DNA of 64,000 nucleotides from Vibrio pomeroyi (lineage in GTDB: Bacteria; Pseudomonadota; Gammaproteobacteria; Enterobacterales; Vibrionaceae): the NCBI GenBank assembly GCA_041879425.1, contig CP090854.1, positions 3,162,001-3,226,000 of the forward strand, written 5' to 3'. Made by a program: the position numbers and the translations under genes. This document shows positions 35,689-47,575 of this stretch, one piece after another; within the stretch, counting starts at the first letter, position 1, and every line of letters begins with the position of its first letter. The notes under the pieces were generated by a model. The model was not told the DNA's origin. It worked only from the letters and a program-made list of their open reading frames with translations, and did not search any database.

Positions 35689-36414
35689 TTACTTCTTGTT
35701 GAGCTCAACCACTTCTTTGTCTAATTCTTCAAGTTTCGCAGCCATTTGCTCACGAGCTAAGTTAGCCAGTTCACGAACGTTAGACTTATCAAAACCTTCA
35801 GTGCTGATTGGGGGCAGCATCTCAACAATCACATGACCATTGTTCCAACGGTTTAGCTTCACGCCACCCGTTGAGCTACACACGATAGGGATAATCGGCA
35901 AGCCAGCACCAATCGCAGCATGGAAAGCACCCGTTTTGAATGGCAGCAAACCGCGACCACGAGAACGCGTCCCTTCAGGGAACATCCATACTGAAACGTC
36001 GCTCTCTTTTAGGCTAGTCACTACCTGATCAATAGTACCTACCGCTTTGCTGCGGTTAGCACGGTCAATAAGAATGTTACCCGTCAGCCAGTAAAGCTGA
36101 CCAAATAGCGGCATCCACACTAGGCTCTTCTTACCAACCGTCACAACTTTAGGCGTTACCGCTGATGAAATCGTGAATAGATCCCAGCTGTTCTGGTGGT
36201 TCGCCACATACACATGTTGGCCACGAGAATAAGCATCTTCTGGGATACGAAGTTCTAACTTCATGCCGAAAATTTTCGACATACGACCGAAGTAACGGCC
36301 AAAGGTAAATACGTGTTTCGGATTACGTGGGCTCAGTAAACAGTAACCACACCCAAATACAAACATAAGAATCGCAAATATCGCCACTGCGAAAATACGT
36401 AATATTGCTATCAT
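35689..36414 (-). CDS. plsC: 1-acyl-sn-glycerol-3-phosphate acyltransferase
   Basis: 241 residues from the ATG at 36414 (MIAILRIFAVAIF), chosen because GAGGAA lies just upstream and the E. coli protein (245 residues) begins at the same point. The longer frame to 36492 lacks both. It makes phosphatidic acid from lysophosphatidic acid at the inner membrane. The catalytic HX4D is HQNSWD at about 73-78, and FPEGTRSRGRGLLPFKTGAF (about 145-164) holds the second acyltransferase motif. One N-terminal membrane segment (about 3-22) is present. It is transcribed separately after the murA terminator. Confidence 0.95.
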   Translation of the reverse strand: MIAILRIFAVAIFAILMFVFGCGYCLLSPRNPKHVFTFGRYFGRMSKIFGMKLELRIPEDAYSRGQHVYVANHQNSWDLFTISSAVTPKVVTVGKKSLVWMPLFGQLYWLTGNILIDRANRSKAVGTIDQVVTSLKESDVSVWMFPEGTRSRGRGLLPFKTGAFHAAIGAGLPIIPIVCSSTGGVKLNRWNNGHVIVEMLPPISTEGFDKSNVRELANLAREQMAAKLEELDKEVVELNKK

Positions 36415-36495
36415 TTTGTTCCTCACCAACCGCGAAGCGGGTTCATCTATTCGCACAAACACTGGCAATAGATTCACTTGCGGTAAATACAACTA

Positions 36496-36527
36496 TAAAA
36501 AAGCCGAAACCAAGGTTCCGACTTTTG
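36496..36527 (-). terminator. Terminator of the mla-ibaG-murA operon
   Basis: Minus strand AAAGTCGGAACC and GGTTTCGGCTTT form a stem with G.U pairs and a TT-type loop, followed by T residues. It lies about 40 bases after the murA stop. Confidence 0.75.
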
Positions 36528-36566
36528 TGTTTTCGTTTTACTGACTCATGAACTCACTAACCTAAG

Positions 36567-38095
<1,529 letters not shown>

Positions 38096-38108
38096 AAATA
38101 GCTCCTGC

Positions 38109-38417
38109 CTAATTTTTTATGTGTTCTGCCATCATTGGCTGGATATTGCTCAATTGGAACAACGTTCGTAATTGTTCTGGCACGAAACTGAGCATTATAT
38201 GACAGTTTTGATTTTTTGCATGCTCTAATAAGTGAATTAGCATCACCATTCCTGCTGAATCGACTCGATTTATATGGCTAAGGTCAATTTCAACGCTCGA
38301 TTCCGTTGTTTGCCACTTTTCCAATATACGCCAGATTGCAGGGACACTGTCTCGGTCAATATCACCGAGCAGCTGATACTCTTTAGAGCTTAGTGCTTGC
38401 CATTGAGAATGGCTCAT
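38109..38417 (-). CDS. mlaB: Phospholipid transport STAS-domain protein MlaB
   Basis: 102 residues. It is the cytoplasmic STAS subunit that binds and stabilises the MlaF ATPase in the Mla retrograde lipid transport complex. The STAS signature [20 protein letters not shown] contains the conserved DSAG serine/threonine position. Its start codon overlaps the mlaC stop (TAATG), so translation is coupled. Confidence 0.93.
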   Translation of the reverse strand: MSHSQWQALSSKEYQLLGDIDRDSVPAIWRILEKWQTTESSVEIDLSHINRVDSAGMVMLIHLLEHAKNQNCHIMLSFVPEQLRTLFQLSNIQPMMAEHIKN

Positions 38418-39076
38418 TATTTGTTACTCTCAAAACGAATAGGTTGTGCGGCCAGTTTCTCTAGTTCGTCGGCAACTTGTAAGATACCTTCTTGACGAAT
38501 CTTAGTATTCCACTCTGACTGCTTGCTCGATAACAGGCTAATGCCTTCGGCAACCATATCAAACGCCTTCCACTCGCCCGACTTCTTGTCTTTACGAAGC
38601 TTAAACTCAAGCTTGATATTAGGTCGCGGCGAATCGATGATGTCTACCTTGATACTGGTAATGCGGCTATCCGCTTTGATTTTTGGTTCAGGACCAAATT
38701 CAATTGTCTGATCTGTGTATTGAGTCAGTACTTGAGCGTAAGAAGAAACCAGGTATTTACGGAATGAGTCGATAAATACGCGCACGTCTTTTCTATCTGC
38801 GCCTTTCAGGTTTGGCCCAAGTAACTTAAGTGCTGCATATTGCGCATTCACATAAGGCATCAACTCTTCTTCCACGATGACCTTCAATAGTTCTGGGTCT
38901 TGGTGGATGTTGTCTTGTTCGCTCTTCAAACGCTCAAATGCAACTTCTGCTACTTGAGTCATCATCTGGTATGGCTGAGTACGATCAATCGCTTCTGCAG
39001 CAAAAGCTTGAGCCGACATAAGAAAAGCGACGGCAGTCAGAAACCATACTTTGAATAAGTTATTCGTCTTTAACAT
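38417..39076 (-). CDS. mlaC: Periplasmic phospholipid-binding protein MlaC
   Basis: 219 residues from the ATG at 39076, preceded by AAGGAG. The longer frame starting at 39136 would place extra sequence before a good signal peptide (VWFLTAVAFLMSAQAFA, cleaved before AEA). It ferries phospholipids through the periplasm between the outer-membrane MlaA complex and MlaFEDB. The Tol/MlaC domain covers about 35-205. It starts 4 bases after mlaD. Confidence 0.95.
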   Translation of the reverse strand: MLKTNNLFKVWFLTAVAFLMSAQAFAAEAIDRTQPYQMMTQVAEVAFERLKSEQDNIHQDPELLKVIVEEELMPYVNAQYAALKLLGPNLKGADRKDVRVFIDSFRKYLVSSYAQVLTQYTDQTIEFGPEPKIKADSRITSIKVDIIDSPRPNIKLEFKLRKDKKSGEWKAFDMVAEGISLLSSKQSEWNTKIRQEGILQVADELEKLAAQPIRFESNK

Positions 39077-39080
39077 GTGC

Positions 39081-39572
39081 CTACTCCTTAGCTTCGCTAT
39101 CATCAGAACCACCAACGCTATACAGCACTTGGCCAATCAAATCTTCTAATACTAATGCTGACTTGGTGTCTTCAATCGAGTCACCATCAACCAACATCTC
39201 TTCATCGTCAAAAATGAAACCCGGCACCAAGCTGATGTACTGCTCACCGATTAAGCCAGACGTTAAGATTTGAGCACTAGAGGTATCTGGAAATTGTGAG
39301 TACTTCGAATCAATAGACAATTGAACTACAGGAAGATAGCTCTCAGTATCAAGCTCAATGCTTTGAACTCGGCCAACAACCACGCCCCCCACTTTCACAG
39401 GAGAACGAACCTTTAGGCTACCAATGTTGTCAAAGGTCGCTTTTAAGTTGTAAGTATGGTTCGAACCTATACCTTTTACGTCAGCGACTTGAAAGATCAT
39501 GATTAAGATTGCGCAAATTCCGGCAATAACAAAGGTGCCGACCCATAATTCTAATTTTCGAGTTTGTTGCAT
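39081..39572 (-). CDS. mlaD: Mla transporter MCE-domain subunit MlaD
   Basis: 163 residues. One N-terminal transmembrane helix (about 8-27) anchors an MCE domain (about 38-117), with the typical FDNIGSLKVRSPVKVGGVVVG. MlaD forms a hexameric ring through which lipids pass. The acidic C-terminus LYSVGGSDDSEAKE is probably flexible. It lies between mlaE (2-base gap) and mlaC. Confidence 0.96.
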   Translation of the reverse strand: MQQTRKLELWVGTFVIAGICAILIMIFQVADVKGIGSNHTYNLKATFDNIGSLKVRSPVKVGGVVVGRVQSIELDTESYLPVVQLSIDSKYSQFPDTSSAQILTSGLIGEQYISLVPGFIFDDEEMLVDGDSIEDTKSALVLEDLIGQVLYSVGGSDDSEAKE

Positions 39573-39574
39573 GA

Positions 39575-40354
39575 TTAATTCCCAAACATCAATGCGGTAA
39601 GAACAAAATCTAGCCCTAATACCGCTAGAGAAGAGTGCACTACTGTGCGTGTGGTTGCCTGACTGATACCTTCAGAGGTCGGTACCGCATCATAACCATT
39701 GAAAAGTGCGATCCAAGTTACGGTGATAGCGAAGACCATACACTTGATCATGCTGTTACCAATATCTCGGCCTAGCTCAACAGAAGACTGCATCGCAGAC
39801 CAGAAACTACCGTGGTCAATACCTTTCCAATCAACACCCACTAACTGACCGCCCCAAATACCTACCGCCATAAAGATCATAGCAAGCAATGGCATTGAGA
39901 TAAGCCCGGCCCAAAGTCGTGGTGCAATAATACGTTTTAGAGGATCAACGGCCATCATCTCAAGGCTTGAGATCTGCTCCGTTGCCTTCATTAAGCCAAT
40001 CTCAGCCGTTAACGCCGAACCAGCGCGACCTGCAAACAGCAGTGCTGTCACTACAGGGCCAAGCTCACGTAGTAATGAGAGCGCGACCATTTGACCAAGG
40101 TTGCCCTCTGCGCCGTAGTCAATTAACACAACATAACCTTGCAGGCTAAGTACCATGCCAATGAACAGACCCGAAACTAAAATAATAGCCAATGACTGAA
40201 CGCCAACGCTATAAAGTTGTTTTACTAATAAAGGGAAGTTTTTTAGTCGCGGGATGCCAAACAAAGCCCCGAATAACATCAGGCTTGCTCGACCAAATGA
40301 CTCACAAATCGCAAGTGTGCGTCTACCGACACCCGCAATAGTTTTAGCAATCAT
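39575..40354 (-). CDS. mlaE: Mla transporter permease MlaE
   Basis: 259 residues. It is the inner-membrane permease of the MlaFEDB ABC transporter, which maintains outer-membrane lipid asymmetry. Five or six hydrophobic segments are visible (for example [20 protein letters not shown] and [20 protein letters not shown]). The family motif [19 protein letters not shown] (about 96-114) contains the EQ-loop glycine region. It abuts mlaF with a one-base gap. Confidence 0.97.
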   Translation of the reverse strand: MIAKTIAGVGRRTLAICESFGRASLMLFGALFGIPRLKNFPLLVKQLYSVGVQSLAIILVSGLFIGMVLSLQGYVVLIDYGAEGNLGQMVALSLLRELGPVVTALLFAGRAGSALTAEIGLMKATEQISSLEMMAVDPLKRIIAPRLWAGLISMPLLAMIFMAVGIWGGQLVGVDWKGIDHGSFWSAMQSSVELGRDIGNSMIKCMVFAITVTWIALFNGYDAVPTSEGISQATTRTVVHSSLAVLGLDFVLTALMFGN

Positions 40355-40355
40355 A

Positions 40356-41150
40356 TTAAAACAAATCCTTTTCTAGACTTTGTGCAGGGAATCTAAACGG
40401 CACCGGGCCATCAGCTTCACCTTGCAAGAATTGCTGCACTCTCGGATCGTCATTGTTGTACAACTCTTCCGGCGTTCCTGCAGCAATGATTTTGCTATCA
40501 GCCATGAGATAAACCCAATCCGCAATACTCATTACCTCTGGAACATCGTGAGAAACGACAATCGAGGTTAAGCCCAACGCTTGATTGAGGTTACGGATAA
40601 GCTCAACCAAAACCCCCATGGTGATTGGGTCTTGGCCAACAAAGGGTTCATCGTACATGATGAGCTCTGGATCCAAGGCAATCGCACGTGCCAACGCCGC
40701 TCTTCTCGCCATACCACCAGACAATTCACTCGGCATTAACTGTGCCGCCCCTCGTAACCCTACCGCCTCAAGCTTAAGTAGTACGATGGTACGAATGAAC
40801 TTTTCATTCAGTTCAGTGTGCTCACGTAGTGGAAACGCCACATTATCAAAGACATTGAGATCCGTAAAAAGTGCACCCGACTGGAAAAGCATGCTCATTT
40901 TTTTTCGTGCTTGATACAGCTTTCGACGTGATAATGCAGGGATATTATCGCCATCAAACCAGATTTCGCCTTCATCTGGCGGCAATTGACCACCAATCAA
41001 ACGCAGCAAGGTCGTTTTACCGATCCCTGACGGCCCCATGATTGCGGTTATCTTGCCTTGAGGTACCTCTAAACTTATATCATCAAAGATAACGCGATCA
41101 CCGCGTGAAAAGCTGAGGTTCTTAACTTTCACAAGCTCAGTGTTCAACAT
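40356..41150 (-). CDS. mlaF: Mla transporter ATPase MlaF
   Basis: 264 residues. It is the ABC ATPase that energises MlaE. Walker A GPSGIGKT is at about 39-46, the signature is [16 protein letters not shown], Walker B is ELIMYDEPF, and the switch histidine is in VVSHDV. The C-terminal tail after about 240 extends beyond the standard ABC domain, as in other MlaF proteins. It is the first gene of the seven-gene operon and is divergent from yrbG, with 265 bases between. Confidence 0.97.
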   Translation of the reverse strand: MLNTELVKVKNLSFSRGDRVIFDDISLEVPQGKITAIMGPSGIGKTTLLRLIGGQLPPDEGEIWFDGDNIPALSRRKLYQARKKMSMLFQSGALFTDLNVFDNVAFPLREHTELNEKFIRTIVLLKLEAVGLRGAAQLMPSELSGGMARRAALARAIALDPELIMYDEPFVGQDPITMGVLVELIRNLNQALGLTSIVVSHDVPEVMSIADWVYLMADSKIIAAGTPEELYNNDDPRVQQFLQGEADGPVPFRFPAQSLEKDLF

Positions 41151-41415
41151 ATTTTTGTTGTTTCCTTGCTTTAAAAAACGCCATTTATGGCTGCAATAAT
41201 AATGAGTCTACTTTAGAATTAAAAGCACTGTTCGATTAATTCATATTAAACAGAAAAGTATGGCAGGGATTTGAAAGCATTGAGAAATTATCCATTCGAT
41301 TCTATTTCTTTACTACTAACTGGTAATTAATTTGTCGAGTGACTTCCCTTTTAACTAGCAACAAGTCAAAATTAGCGGTTAATTCTCCGTTTTTTATTAA
41401 TTTTTAGGAATCATC

Positions 41416-42381
41416 ATGCTTGAAGCGATTGCGTTTCTTATTATCGGTCTAGGTTTTTTGGTGTGGAGTGCAGATAAGCTGGTTTACGGTGCCGCTGCTC
41501 TTGCTCGAAACTTCGGTATTTCACCACTAGTTATCGGTATGACGATCTTAGCAATGGGGTCTTCGGCTCCTGAAATGATGGTTTCTGCAACCGCAGCCCT
41601 TGATGGCAAAACAGATACAGCCGTTGGTAACGTTTTAGGTTCAAACATCGCCAACATCGCGCTGATTTTAGGTATTACAGCGCTGATTAAGCCATTATCT
41701 ATTAGCTCAGGCGTGATTCGTCGTGAACTACCATTAATGATCGGTGTCACTCTACTAGCGGGCGCCCTATTGTGGGACAACCACCTAGGCTTCTATGAAG
41801 GCGTATTATTGTTTGTTCTTTTTGCCGCGTTTTTGTTTGCTATGTTGCAAATCAGCCGCAGCGAGAAAAAGAACGGCGATGCTTTCCTTGATGAGCAAGA
41901 ATCAGAAATTCCAGAAGGCGTAAGTAACCCTAAAGCCGCAATGTGGGTGGTGATTGGTCTAATCATCCTACCTTTAGCTGCTGATATGCTGGTAGATAAC
42001 GCCGTGATCATCGCGAAATTCTTCGGCATGAGCGACCTTGTGATTGGTTTAACCATCATTGCTGTTGGTACTAGCCTTCCTGAACTTGCAGCATCACTGG
42101 CTGGTGTAATGAAAGGTGAAGACGATATGGCCGTGGGTAACATCATCGGTTCAAACGTATTCAACATTCTTGCTGTTATGGGTATCCCGGGCATCTTGAA
42201 CCCTTCAATCTTGAGCGAGTTTGCGATGGGCCGTGACTTCTGGGTAATGCTAGGTGTCTCACTACTGCTTGTTGTGATGGCGCTAGGAAAATCACGCAGT
42301 GTGAATCGTATTGAAGGCGGCGTGTTAATCGTGACGTTCGTGGCCTACCAAAGCTACCTACTAATGAACATGTCAGCTTAA
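41416..42381 (+). CDS. yrbG: YrbG-type calcium/sodium antiporter
   Basis: 321 residues and about ten membrane helices. It belongs to the CaCA exchanger family with two inverted halves. The alpha-1 repeat is GSSAPEMMVSATAA followed by GNVLGSNIANIALI; the alpha-2 repeat is GTSLPELAASLAG followed by GNIIGSNVFNILAV. The acidic ion-binding residues (E in PEM and PEL) are present. A soluble loop of about 30 residues between the halves is acidic. It is probably the first gene of the kds-lpt-rpoN cluster, as in E. coli, where its physiological role is unclear. Confidence 0.93.
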   Translation: MLEAIAFLIIGLGFLVWSADKLVYGAAALARNFGISPLVIGMTILAMGSSAPEMMVSATAALDGKTDTAVGNVLGSNIANIALILGITALIKPLSISSGVIRRELPLMIGVTLLAGALLWDNHLGFYEGVLLFVLFAAFLFAMLQISRSEKKNGDAFLDEQESEIPEGVSNPKAAMWVVIGLIILPLAADMLVDNAVIIAKFFGMSDLVIGLTIIAVGTSLPELAASLAGVMKGEDDMAVGNIIGSNVFNILAVMGIPGILNPSILSEFAMGRDFWVMLGVSLLLVVMALGKSRSVNRIEGGVLIVTFVAYQSYLLMNMSA

Positions 42382-42415
42382 TTGTTGATTTAACTTCCCG
42401 TACTTGGAGTATTTG

Positions 42416-43387
42416 ATGTCTCAGCCATTTGATTATCGCAGTGTTGCCAAACAAGTTTTGGAAACCGAAGTTGCAGGTCTAACTCAATTAGACCAATATT
42501 TTAATGATGATTTCTGCAAGGCTTGTGACCTTATCTTGAACAACAAAGGCAAAGTTGTTGTGATGGGTATGGGCAAATCAGGCCACATTGGCAACAAAAT
42601 CGCGGCAACGCTGGCAAGTACCGGAACATCGGCTTTCTTTGTACACCCAGGTGAAGCGGCACATGGTGATTTAGGCATGATTGAGCCGGGTGATATCGTG
42701 ATTGCGATATCCAACTCAGGTGAATCGGGAGAGATCCTCAGCCTGTTCCCAGTACTAAAGCGCCTCAACATCAAGATTATCAGCATGACAGGTAAGCCAG
42801 CATCGAACATGGCGACCTTATCTGATATCCATTTACAAATTTCAGTACCAGAAGAAGCGTGTCCTCTGGGCTTAGCACCAACGACTAGTACCACAGCAAC
42901 TTTGGTTATGGGTGATGCATTAGCCGTTGCACTTTTACAAGCGCGAGGCTTCACCGCTCAAGATTTTGCACTGTCTCACCCAGGTGGCGCTTTAGGTCGT
43001 CAACTGTTATTGAAACTCGACGACATCATGCACACCGGTGATGCTCTTCCTGTTGTAGCACCCGATGCGCTAGTAAGAGACGCTCTACTAGAGATATCTC
43101 AGAAAGGCTTGGGCATGACAGCCATCGTTGGTGAAGACGGTCAAATGGCCGGTATTTTTACTGATGGTGATTTACGCCGTATCTTAGATAAACGCGTTGA
43201 TATTCATAACACTCAGATCGGCGATGTGATGACGCTAAACCCGACGGTAGCAGAACCCAACATGCTTGCGGTTGAGGGCCTTAACTTGATGCAAGCGAAG
43301 AGCATCAACGGCTTGATGTTGTGCCAAGAAGGCAAACTGGTTGGAGCGCTAAACATGCATGACTTACTGAAAGCAGGAGTAATGTAA
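42416..43387 (+). CDS. kdsD: Arabinose 5-phosphate isomerase KdsD
   Basis: 323 residues from the ATG at 42416, which has GGAG seven bases upstream; a TTG at 42404 is less likely. It converts ribulose 5-phosphate to arabinose 5-phosphate, the first step of Kdo synthesis. It has an N-terminal SIS domain (about 35-170, with GMGKSGHIGNKIAATLASTG and ISNSGESGE) and two CBS domains (about 200-320). Its stop codon touches the kdsC start. Confidence 0.96.
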   Translation: MSQPFDYRSVAKQVLETEVAGLTQLDQYFNDDFCKACDLILNNKGKVVVMGMGKSGHIGNKIAATLASTGTSAFFVHPGEAAHGDLGMIEPGDIVIAISNSGESGEILSLFPVLKRLNIKIISMTGKPASNMATLSDIHLQISVPEEACPLGLAPTTSTTATLVMGDALAVALLQARGFTAQDFALSHPGGALGRQLLLKLDDIMHTGDALPVVAPDALVRDALLEISQKGLGMTAIVGEDGQMAGIFTDGDLRRILDKRVDIHNTQIGDVMTLNPTVAEPNMLAVEGLNLMQAKSINGLMLCQEGKLVGALNMHDLLKAGVM

Positions 43388-43944
43388 TGACACAGACAGT
43401 CGAAACTCTATACGGCACGGTCGATGCTGATGTATTTGCAGTAGCAAAAGAGATCAAACTCCTAATTTGCGATGTCGATGGAGTCTTCTCTGATGGTCGC
43501 ATCTACATGGGCAACAACGGTGAAGAGCTAAAAACCTTCCACACTCGTGACGGTTACGGTATCAAATCACTGATGAACGCAGGCATAGAAATCGCGATCA
43601 TCACTGGCCGTAAATCTCAGATCGTTGAAAATCGAATGACGGCGTTGGGCATTAAGCTGATTTATCAAGGTCAGGACGATAAAGTTAAGGCATACCAAGA
43701 TATTTGCGATAAGCTTTCTGTAAGCCCTGAAAATACAGGTTACATCGGAGACGATCTGATCGACTGGCCTGTAATGGAAAAAGTTGGCTTGAAGGTATGT
43801 GTTGCAGATGGTCACCCGCTACTTGCAAAACGTGCGAACTACGTGACAACCATTAATGGTGGTCATGGTGCGGTACGTGAAGTCTGCGACCTTATTTTAC
43901 AAGCAAGAAATGAACTCGACGTGCATAAAGGTTTAAGCATATGA
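43387..43944 (+). CDS. kdsC: Kdo 8-phosphate phosphatase KdsC
   Basis: 185 residues. It is a HAD-family C0 phosphatase that releases Kdo for activation and LPS synthesis. The nucleophile motif is LICDVDGVFSDG (D at about 29 and 31), motif II is ITGRKS, and motif III is GDDLIDWPVM. It lacks a cap domain, as expected for the tetrameric class. Its start overlaps the kdsD stop and its stop overlaps the lptC start by four bases. Confidence 0.96.
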   Translation: MTQTVETLYGTVDADVFAVAKEIKLLICDVDGVFSDGRIYMGNNGEELKTFHTRDGYGIKSLMNAGIEIAIITGRKSQIVENRMTALGIKLIYQGQDDKVKAYQDICDKLSVSPENTGYIGDDLIDWPVMEKVGLKVCVADGHPLLAKRANYVTTINGGHGAVREVCDLILQARNELDVHKGLSI

Positions 43945-44504
43945 GTTTTACTCGTATTATCTATTTAATACTAATATTTATTGCCTCTTGGTCGACCTAT
44001 TATCTGTACGACAAAGAGCAAACATCGACGATACAAGTGCCTCCAAATTTGGAGCTGCCCGCGTTTAGTGGCAAAAGTCTAAACAACATTAGCTATGACC
44101 AATCTGGTATCCGTAGTTATCAAGTTGAATCGACCTATTTAGAACACTACTCAGTGGTTGGCGACACGCACTTTCAAAACCCAGTCCTTTCGGTATTTCG
44201 CGAAGGACACACGATTGAATGGCAAGTCACCGCTGATCGCGCGATTATGGATGAGAATCAAGTTGTCACTTTTTATGACAACGTAGTGGCAAAGAACCTG
44301 CTGCCAGAAGCGAGCTTCGATACGATGACCACAGATAAAATGGTTGTTGAACTGACTAGCCGAGATTTTTATTCAGAGACTCCGGTCCATATGATCGGTA
44401 CATTTTTTGAAACTGAGGGGCAAGCAATGAAGGGTAACTTCGGTACCAACAATGCAACCCTCTTTAATTCTGTTCAAGGTAGATATGAAACTCTTACACC
44501 TTAG
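43941..44504 (+). CDS. lptC: LPS export protein LptC
   Basis: 187 residues. It is bitopic: one N-terminal membrane helix (about 6-22, then YYLYDKEQ) and a periplasmic jellyroll that passes LPS from LptFG to LptA. The fold family is OstA-like, with conserved segments EWQVTADRAIMDENQ and LTSRDFYSETPVHM. The start ATG overlaps the kdsC stop, and the end overlaps lptA by 20 bases. Confidence 0.94.
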   Translation: MSFTRIIYLILIFIASWSTYYLYDKEQTSTIQVPPNLELPAFSGKSLNNISYDQSGIRSYQVESTYLEHYSVVGDTHFQNPVLSVFREGHTIEWQVTADRAIMDENQVVTFYDNVVAKNLLPEASFDTMTTDKMVVELTSRDFYSETPVHMIGTFFETEGQAMKGNFGTNNATLFNSVQGRYETLTP

Positions 44505-44979
44505 TTTATTCGCTTTGACCCTTGCGGCGCCTAATGTCTATGCCCTTTCTTCGGATAGCGAGCAACCTGTCTACATTGACTCAGACAGCCAGCAATTGGA
44601 TATGAAAAGTAACCAAGTGACTTTCCTTGGTGATGTAAACCTTAAGCAAGGTAGCATCAACATCAATGCCGATAAGGTTATTGTTACTCGTAACGCCGTA
44701 AACGGTGAGATTGAAGAAATTCAAGGCTTCGGTAAGCCTGCAACCTTCTCTCAGCTAACTGACGACGGGAAGACACTCTACGGTGAGGCTGACGACCTGC
44801 ATTACCAACTTGTTGCTGACCGATTGATCATGACCAAGAATGCGATGCTATCTCAAGATGGCAGCATCATTCGTGGCTCTAAGATCACTTACCAGATCGG
44901 CTCTCAGAAACTAGTCGCTGACAGTGGTGAGAACAAACGTGTGTCAACGGTTTTACAACCAACGGAAGTGAATAAGTAA
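44485..44979 (+). CDS. lptA: Periplasmic LPS bridge protein LptA
   Basis: 164 residues from the ATG at 44485, with AAGG nearby upstream, lying inside the end of lptC. The longer frame from 44452 would spoil the signal peptide [20 protein letters not shown]. LptA oligomerises into the hydrophobic bridge from LptC to LptD. The OstA-like domain shows the expected [18 protein letters not shown] opening. It is followed two bases later by lptB. Confidence 0.95.
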   Translation: MKLLHLSLFALTLAAPNVYALSSDSEQPVYIDSDSQQLDMKSNQVTFLGDVNLKQGSININADKVIVTRNAVNGEIEEIQGFGKPATFSQLTDDGKTLYGEADDLHYQLVADRLIMTKNAMLSQDGSIIRGSKITYQIGSQKLVADSGENKRVSTVLQPTEVNK

Positions 44980-44981
44980 CG

Positions 44982-45707
44982 ATGGCTGTCTTAAAAGCAA
45001 AAAACCTAGCGAAAACATACAGCAAGCGTAAGGTAGTAACCGACGTTAGCTTGCAGGTGGAGTCAGGTCAGATTGTTGGCCTGCTTGGACCAAACGGTGC
45101 AGGTAAAACCACGTCGTTCTACATGATTGTTGGTCTGGTTGCGCGTGATGAAGGCACTATCAGTATTGATGACCGAGACATCAGTATCTTGCCAATGCAC
45201 AGTCGTTCACGTCTTGGTATCGGTTATCTGCCTCAAGAAGCGTCTATCTTCCGTAAGCTGTCTGTAGAGAACAACATCATGGCGGTTTTACAAACCCGTG
45301 ATGAGATGACCAACGAACAGCGTCAAGATAAACTGGAAGACCTGTTAGAAGAATTCCACATCCAACATATCCGCACCAGTAATGGTATGGCTCTGTCGGG
45401 TGGTGAGCGTCGTCGTGTTGAGATTGCTCGAGCACTAGCAGCAAATCCTCAGTTTATCCTGCTGGATGAACCGTTTGCCGGTGTTGACCCAATCTCAGTA
45501 ATCGATATCAAAAAAATCATCGTTCACCTGCGCGATCGCGGCTTGGGCGTTTTGATTACCGACCACAACGTTCGTGAAACTTTAGACGTGTGTGAAAAAG
45601 CTTACATCGTAAGCCAAGGACACCTGATCGCTGAGGGTACTCCTGAAGATGTTCTCAATAACGAACAAGTTAAACAAGTTTATCTAGGCGAACAATTCCG
45701 TCTATGA
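44982..45707 (+). CDS. lptB: LPS export ATPase LptB
   Basis: 241 residues. It is the ABC ATPase of LptB2FG. Walker [10 protein letters not shown] is at about 36-44, the signature is [15 protein letters not shown], Walker B is [14 protein letters not shown], and the H-loop is LITDHNV. lptF/lptG lie 22 kb away in the same window. It is followed by rpoN after 54 bases. Confidence 0.97.
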   Translation: MAVLKAKNLAKTYSKRKVVTDVSLQVESGQIVGLLGPNGAGKTTSFYMIVGLVARDEGTISIDDRDISILPMHSRSRLGIGYLPQEASIFRKLSVENNIMAVLQTRDEMTNEQRQDKLEDLLEEFHIQHIRTSNGMALSGGERRRVEIARALAANPQFILLDEPFAGVDPISVIDIKKIIVHLRDRGLGVLITDHNVRETLDVCEKAYIVSQGHLIAEGTPEDVLNNEQVKQVYLGEQFRL

Positions 45708-45761
45708 TTATATAGAGAGTATCGAGAGTTCTAAGAATAATAACTAGGTAAGTAACACTGA

Positions 45762-47222
45762 ATGAAACCCTCATTACAACTTAAGCTAGGCCAACAGTTA
45801 GCAATGACTCCTCAATTGCAGCAAGCGATTCGTTTGTTGCAATTGTCTACTTTAGATTTGCAACAAGAGATCCAAGAAGCACTTGAATCTAACCCACTAC
45901 TCGATGTCGAAGAAGGCAATGAAGATACGCCAACATCGGAAGAAAAACCTAGCAGTGACGAGAAAGAAACAGTTGAAGCCACAGAGCAAGACTTACCTGA
46001 TAGCTCAGACTTAATCGAAAAATCAGAGATTGGCAACGAACTCGAAATCGACACAACTTGGGAAGATGTCTACAGCGCAAATACCGGCAACACTGGCATT
46101 GCGATTGATGATGACATGCCTGTTTATCAAGGCGAAACCACACAAAGCCTGCACGATTACCTACTTTGGCAACTCGATCTAACACCATTCACAGATACTG
46201 ACCGAAGCATTGCTTTCGCGCTAATTGACGCCATCGACGACTATGGCTACCTAACCGTATCTTGTGAGGACATCCTTGAAAACTTCGATAATGAAGAGAT
46301 CGAGCTTGATGAGATTGAAGCCGTTCGTAAACGAATTCAGCAATTTGATCCATTAGGCGTCGGTTCAGTAAACCTGCAAGATTGCTTATTACTGCAACTG
46401 GCCACCTTCCCACAGGATACACCTTGGCTTGAAGAAGCTAAGTTAGTGCTTACTAGCCACATCGACCAACTCGGTAATCGTGATTACAAACTCGTTATCA
46501 AAGAGACCAAGTTGAAAGAAGCAGAACTGCGTGAGGTTCTGCAGCTGATTCAACAACTGGATCCACGACCTGGTAGCAAGATTACGCCAGATGAAACCGA
46601 ATATGTGGTTCCAGATGTGTCTGTATTTAAAGACCTTGGCAAATGGTTAGTGACCATTAACCCTGATAGCGTACCTAAGCTGAAAGTGAATCAGCAGTAC
46701 GCCGATCTGGGGAGCAAAGGCAACAGCGCTGACAACCAATACATCCGTTCAAACTTGCAAGAAGCGAAGTGGCTAATCAAAAGCTTAGAAAGCCGAAATG
46801 AGACGCTACTCAAAGTTGCGCGATGCATTGTTGAACATCAGCGTGATTTCTTCGAACATGGCGAAGAAGCGATGAAGCCAATGGTGCTTAACGACGTTGC
46901 ATTAGCCGTTGATATGCATGAATCCACAATCTCTCGTGTGACGACTCAAAAATTCATGCATACGCCTCGTGGTATCTTCGAACTGAAATACTTTTTCTCA
47001 AGCCATGTCAGTACTGACAATGGCGGTGAATGTTCATCAACAGCAATTCGCGCACTCATTAAGAAGCTCGTCGCGGCAGAAAATACCGCGAAACCTTTAA
47101 GTGATAGCAAGATTGCTGCTTTACTGGCTGACCAAGGAATTCAGGTAGCTAGACGTACCATAGCGAAATACCGTGAGTCTCTGGGCATTGCCCCATCGAG
47201 TCAGCGTAAACGCCTGTTATAA
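45762..47222 (+). CDS. rpoN: RNA polymerase sigma-54 factor
   Basis: 486 residues. It directs transcription from -24/-12 promoters with AAA+ activators; in Vibrio it controls flagella, nitrogen use and quorum-sensing small RNAs. Region I is glutamine/leucine-rich ([18 protein letters not shown]). An acidic region II (about 50-110) follows, then the core-binding domain and a helix-turn-helix. The RpoN box [10 protein letters not shown] is at 463-472, eight or so residues from the [14 protein letters not shown] tail. It heads the rpoN-hpf-ptsN-rapZ-npr group. Confidence 0.98.
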   Translation: MKPSLQLKLGQQLAMTPQLQQAIRLLQLSTLDLQQEIQEALESNPLLDVEEGNEDTPTSEEKPSSDEKETVEATEQDLPDSSDLIEKSEIGNELEIDTTWEDVYSANTGNTGIAIDDDMPVYQGETTQSLHDYLLWQLDLTPFTDTDRSIAFALIDAIDDYGYLTVSCEDILENFDNEEIELDEIEAVRKRIQQFDPLGVGSVNLQDCLLLQLATFPQDTPWLEEAKLVLTSHIDQLGNRDYKLVIKETKLKEAELREVLQLIQQLDPRPGSKITPDETEYVVPDVSVFKDLGKWLVTINPDSVPKLKVNQQYADLGSKGNSADNQYIRSNLQEAKWLIKSLESRNETLLKVARCIVEHQRDFFEHGEEAMKPMVLNDVALAVDMHESTISRVTTQKFMHTPRGIFELKYFFSSHVSTDNGGECSSTAIRALIKKLVAAENTAKPLSDSKIAALLADQGIQVARRTIAKYRESLGIAPSSQRKRLL

Positions 47223-47286
47223 ATAATTTAGCCCGCAGTTTCGTTAAACTATTTATAACTAGGTAACCAACTGAAAAGGAAAGTCT

Positions 47287-47574
47287 ATGCAAATCAATAT
47301 TCAAGGCCATCACGTTGATCTTACCGATTCAATGCAAGACTATGTTCACACCAAATTCGACAAACTTGAGCGCTTCTTTGACCATATCAATAGCGTTCAG
47401 GTTGTTTTAAAAGTTGAGAAAATCAATCAAATCGCAGAAGCTACCCTGCATATAAATCAGGGGGAAATCCATGCGACAGCAACAGATGAAAGCATGTATG
47501 CCGCGATTGATTCATTGGTTGATAAACTCGTTCGCCAACTCAACAAGCACAAAGAAAAGCTAAGTAGTCACTAA
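47287..47574 (+). CDS. hpf: Ribosome hibernation promoting factor
   Basis: 95 residues, the short form. It binds the 30S subunit near the mRNA channel and promotes inactive ribosome dimers in stationary phase. The family opening MQINIQGHHVDLTDSMQDYV and the lysine/histidine-rich C-terminus VRQLNKHKEKLSSH are clear. It starts 64 bases after rpoN behind AAAAGGAAAG. Confidence 0.96.
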   Translation: MQINIQGHHVDLTDSMQDYVHTKFDKLERFFDHINSVQVVLKVEKINQIAEATLHINQGEIHATATDESMYAAIDSLVDKLVRQLNKHKEKLSSH

Positions 47575-47575
47575 C

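Noticed and set aside
39077..39136. N-terminal extension of mlaC
   Set aside because: It would bury a good signal peptide, overlaps mlaD, and the ATG at 39076 has a strong ribosome-binding site.
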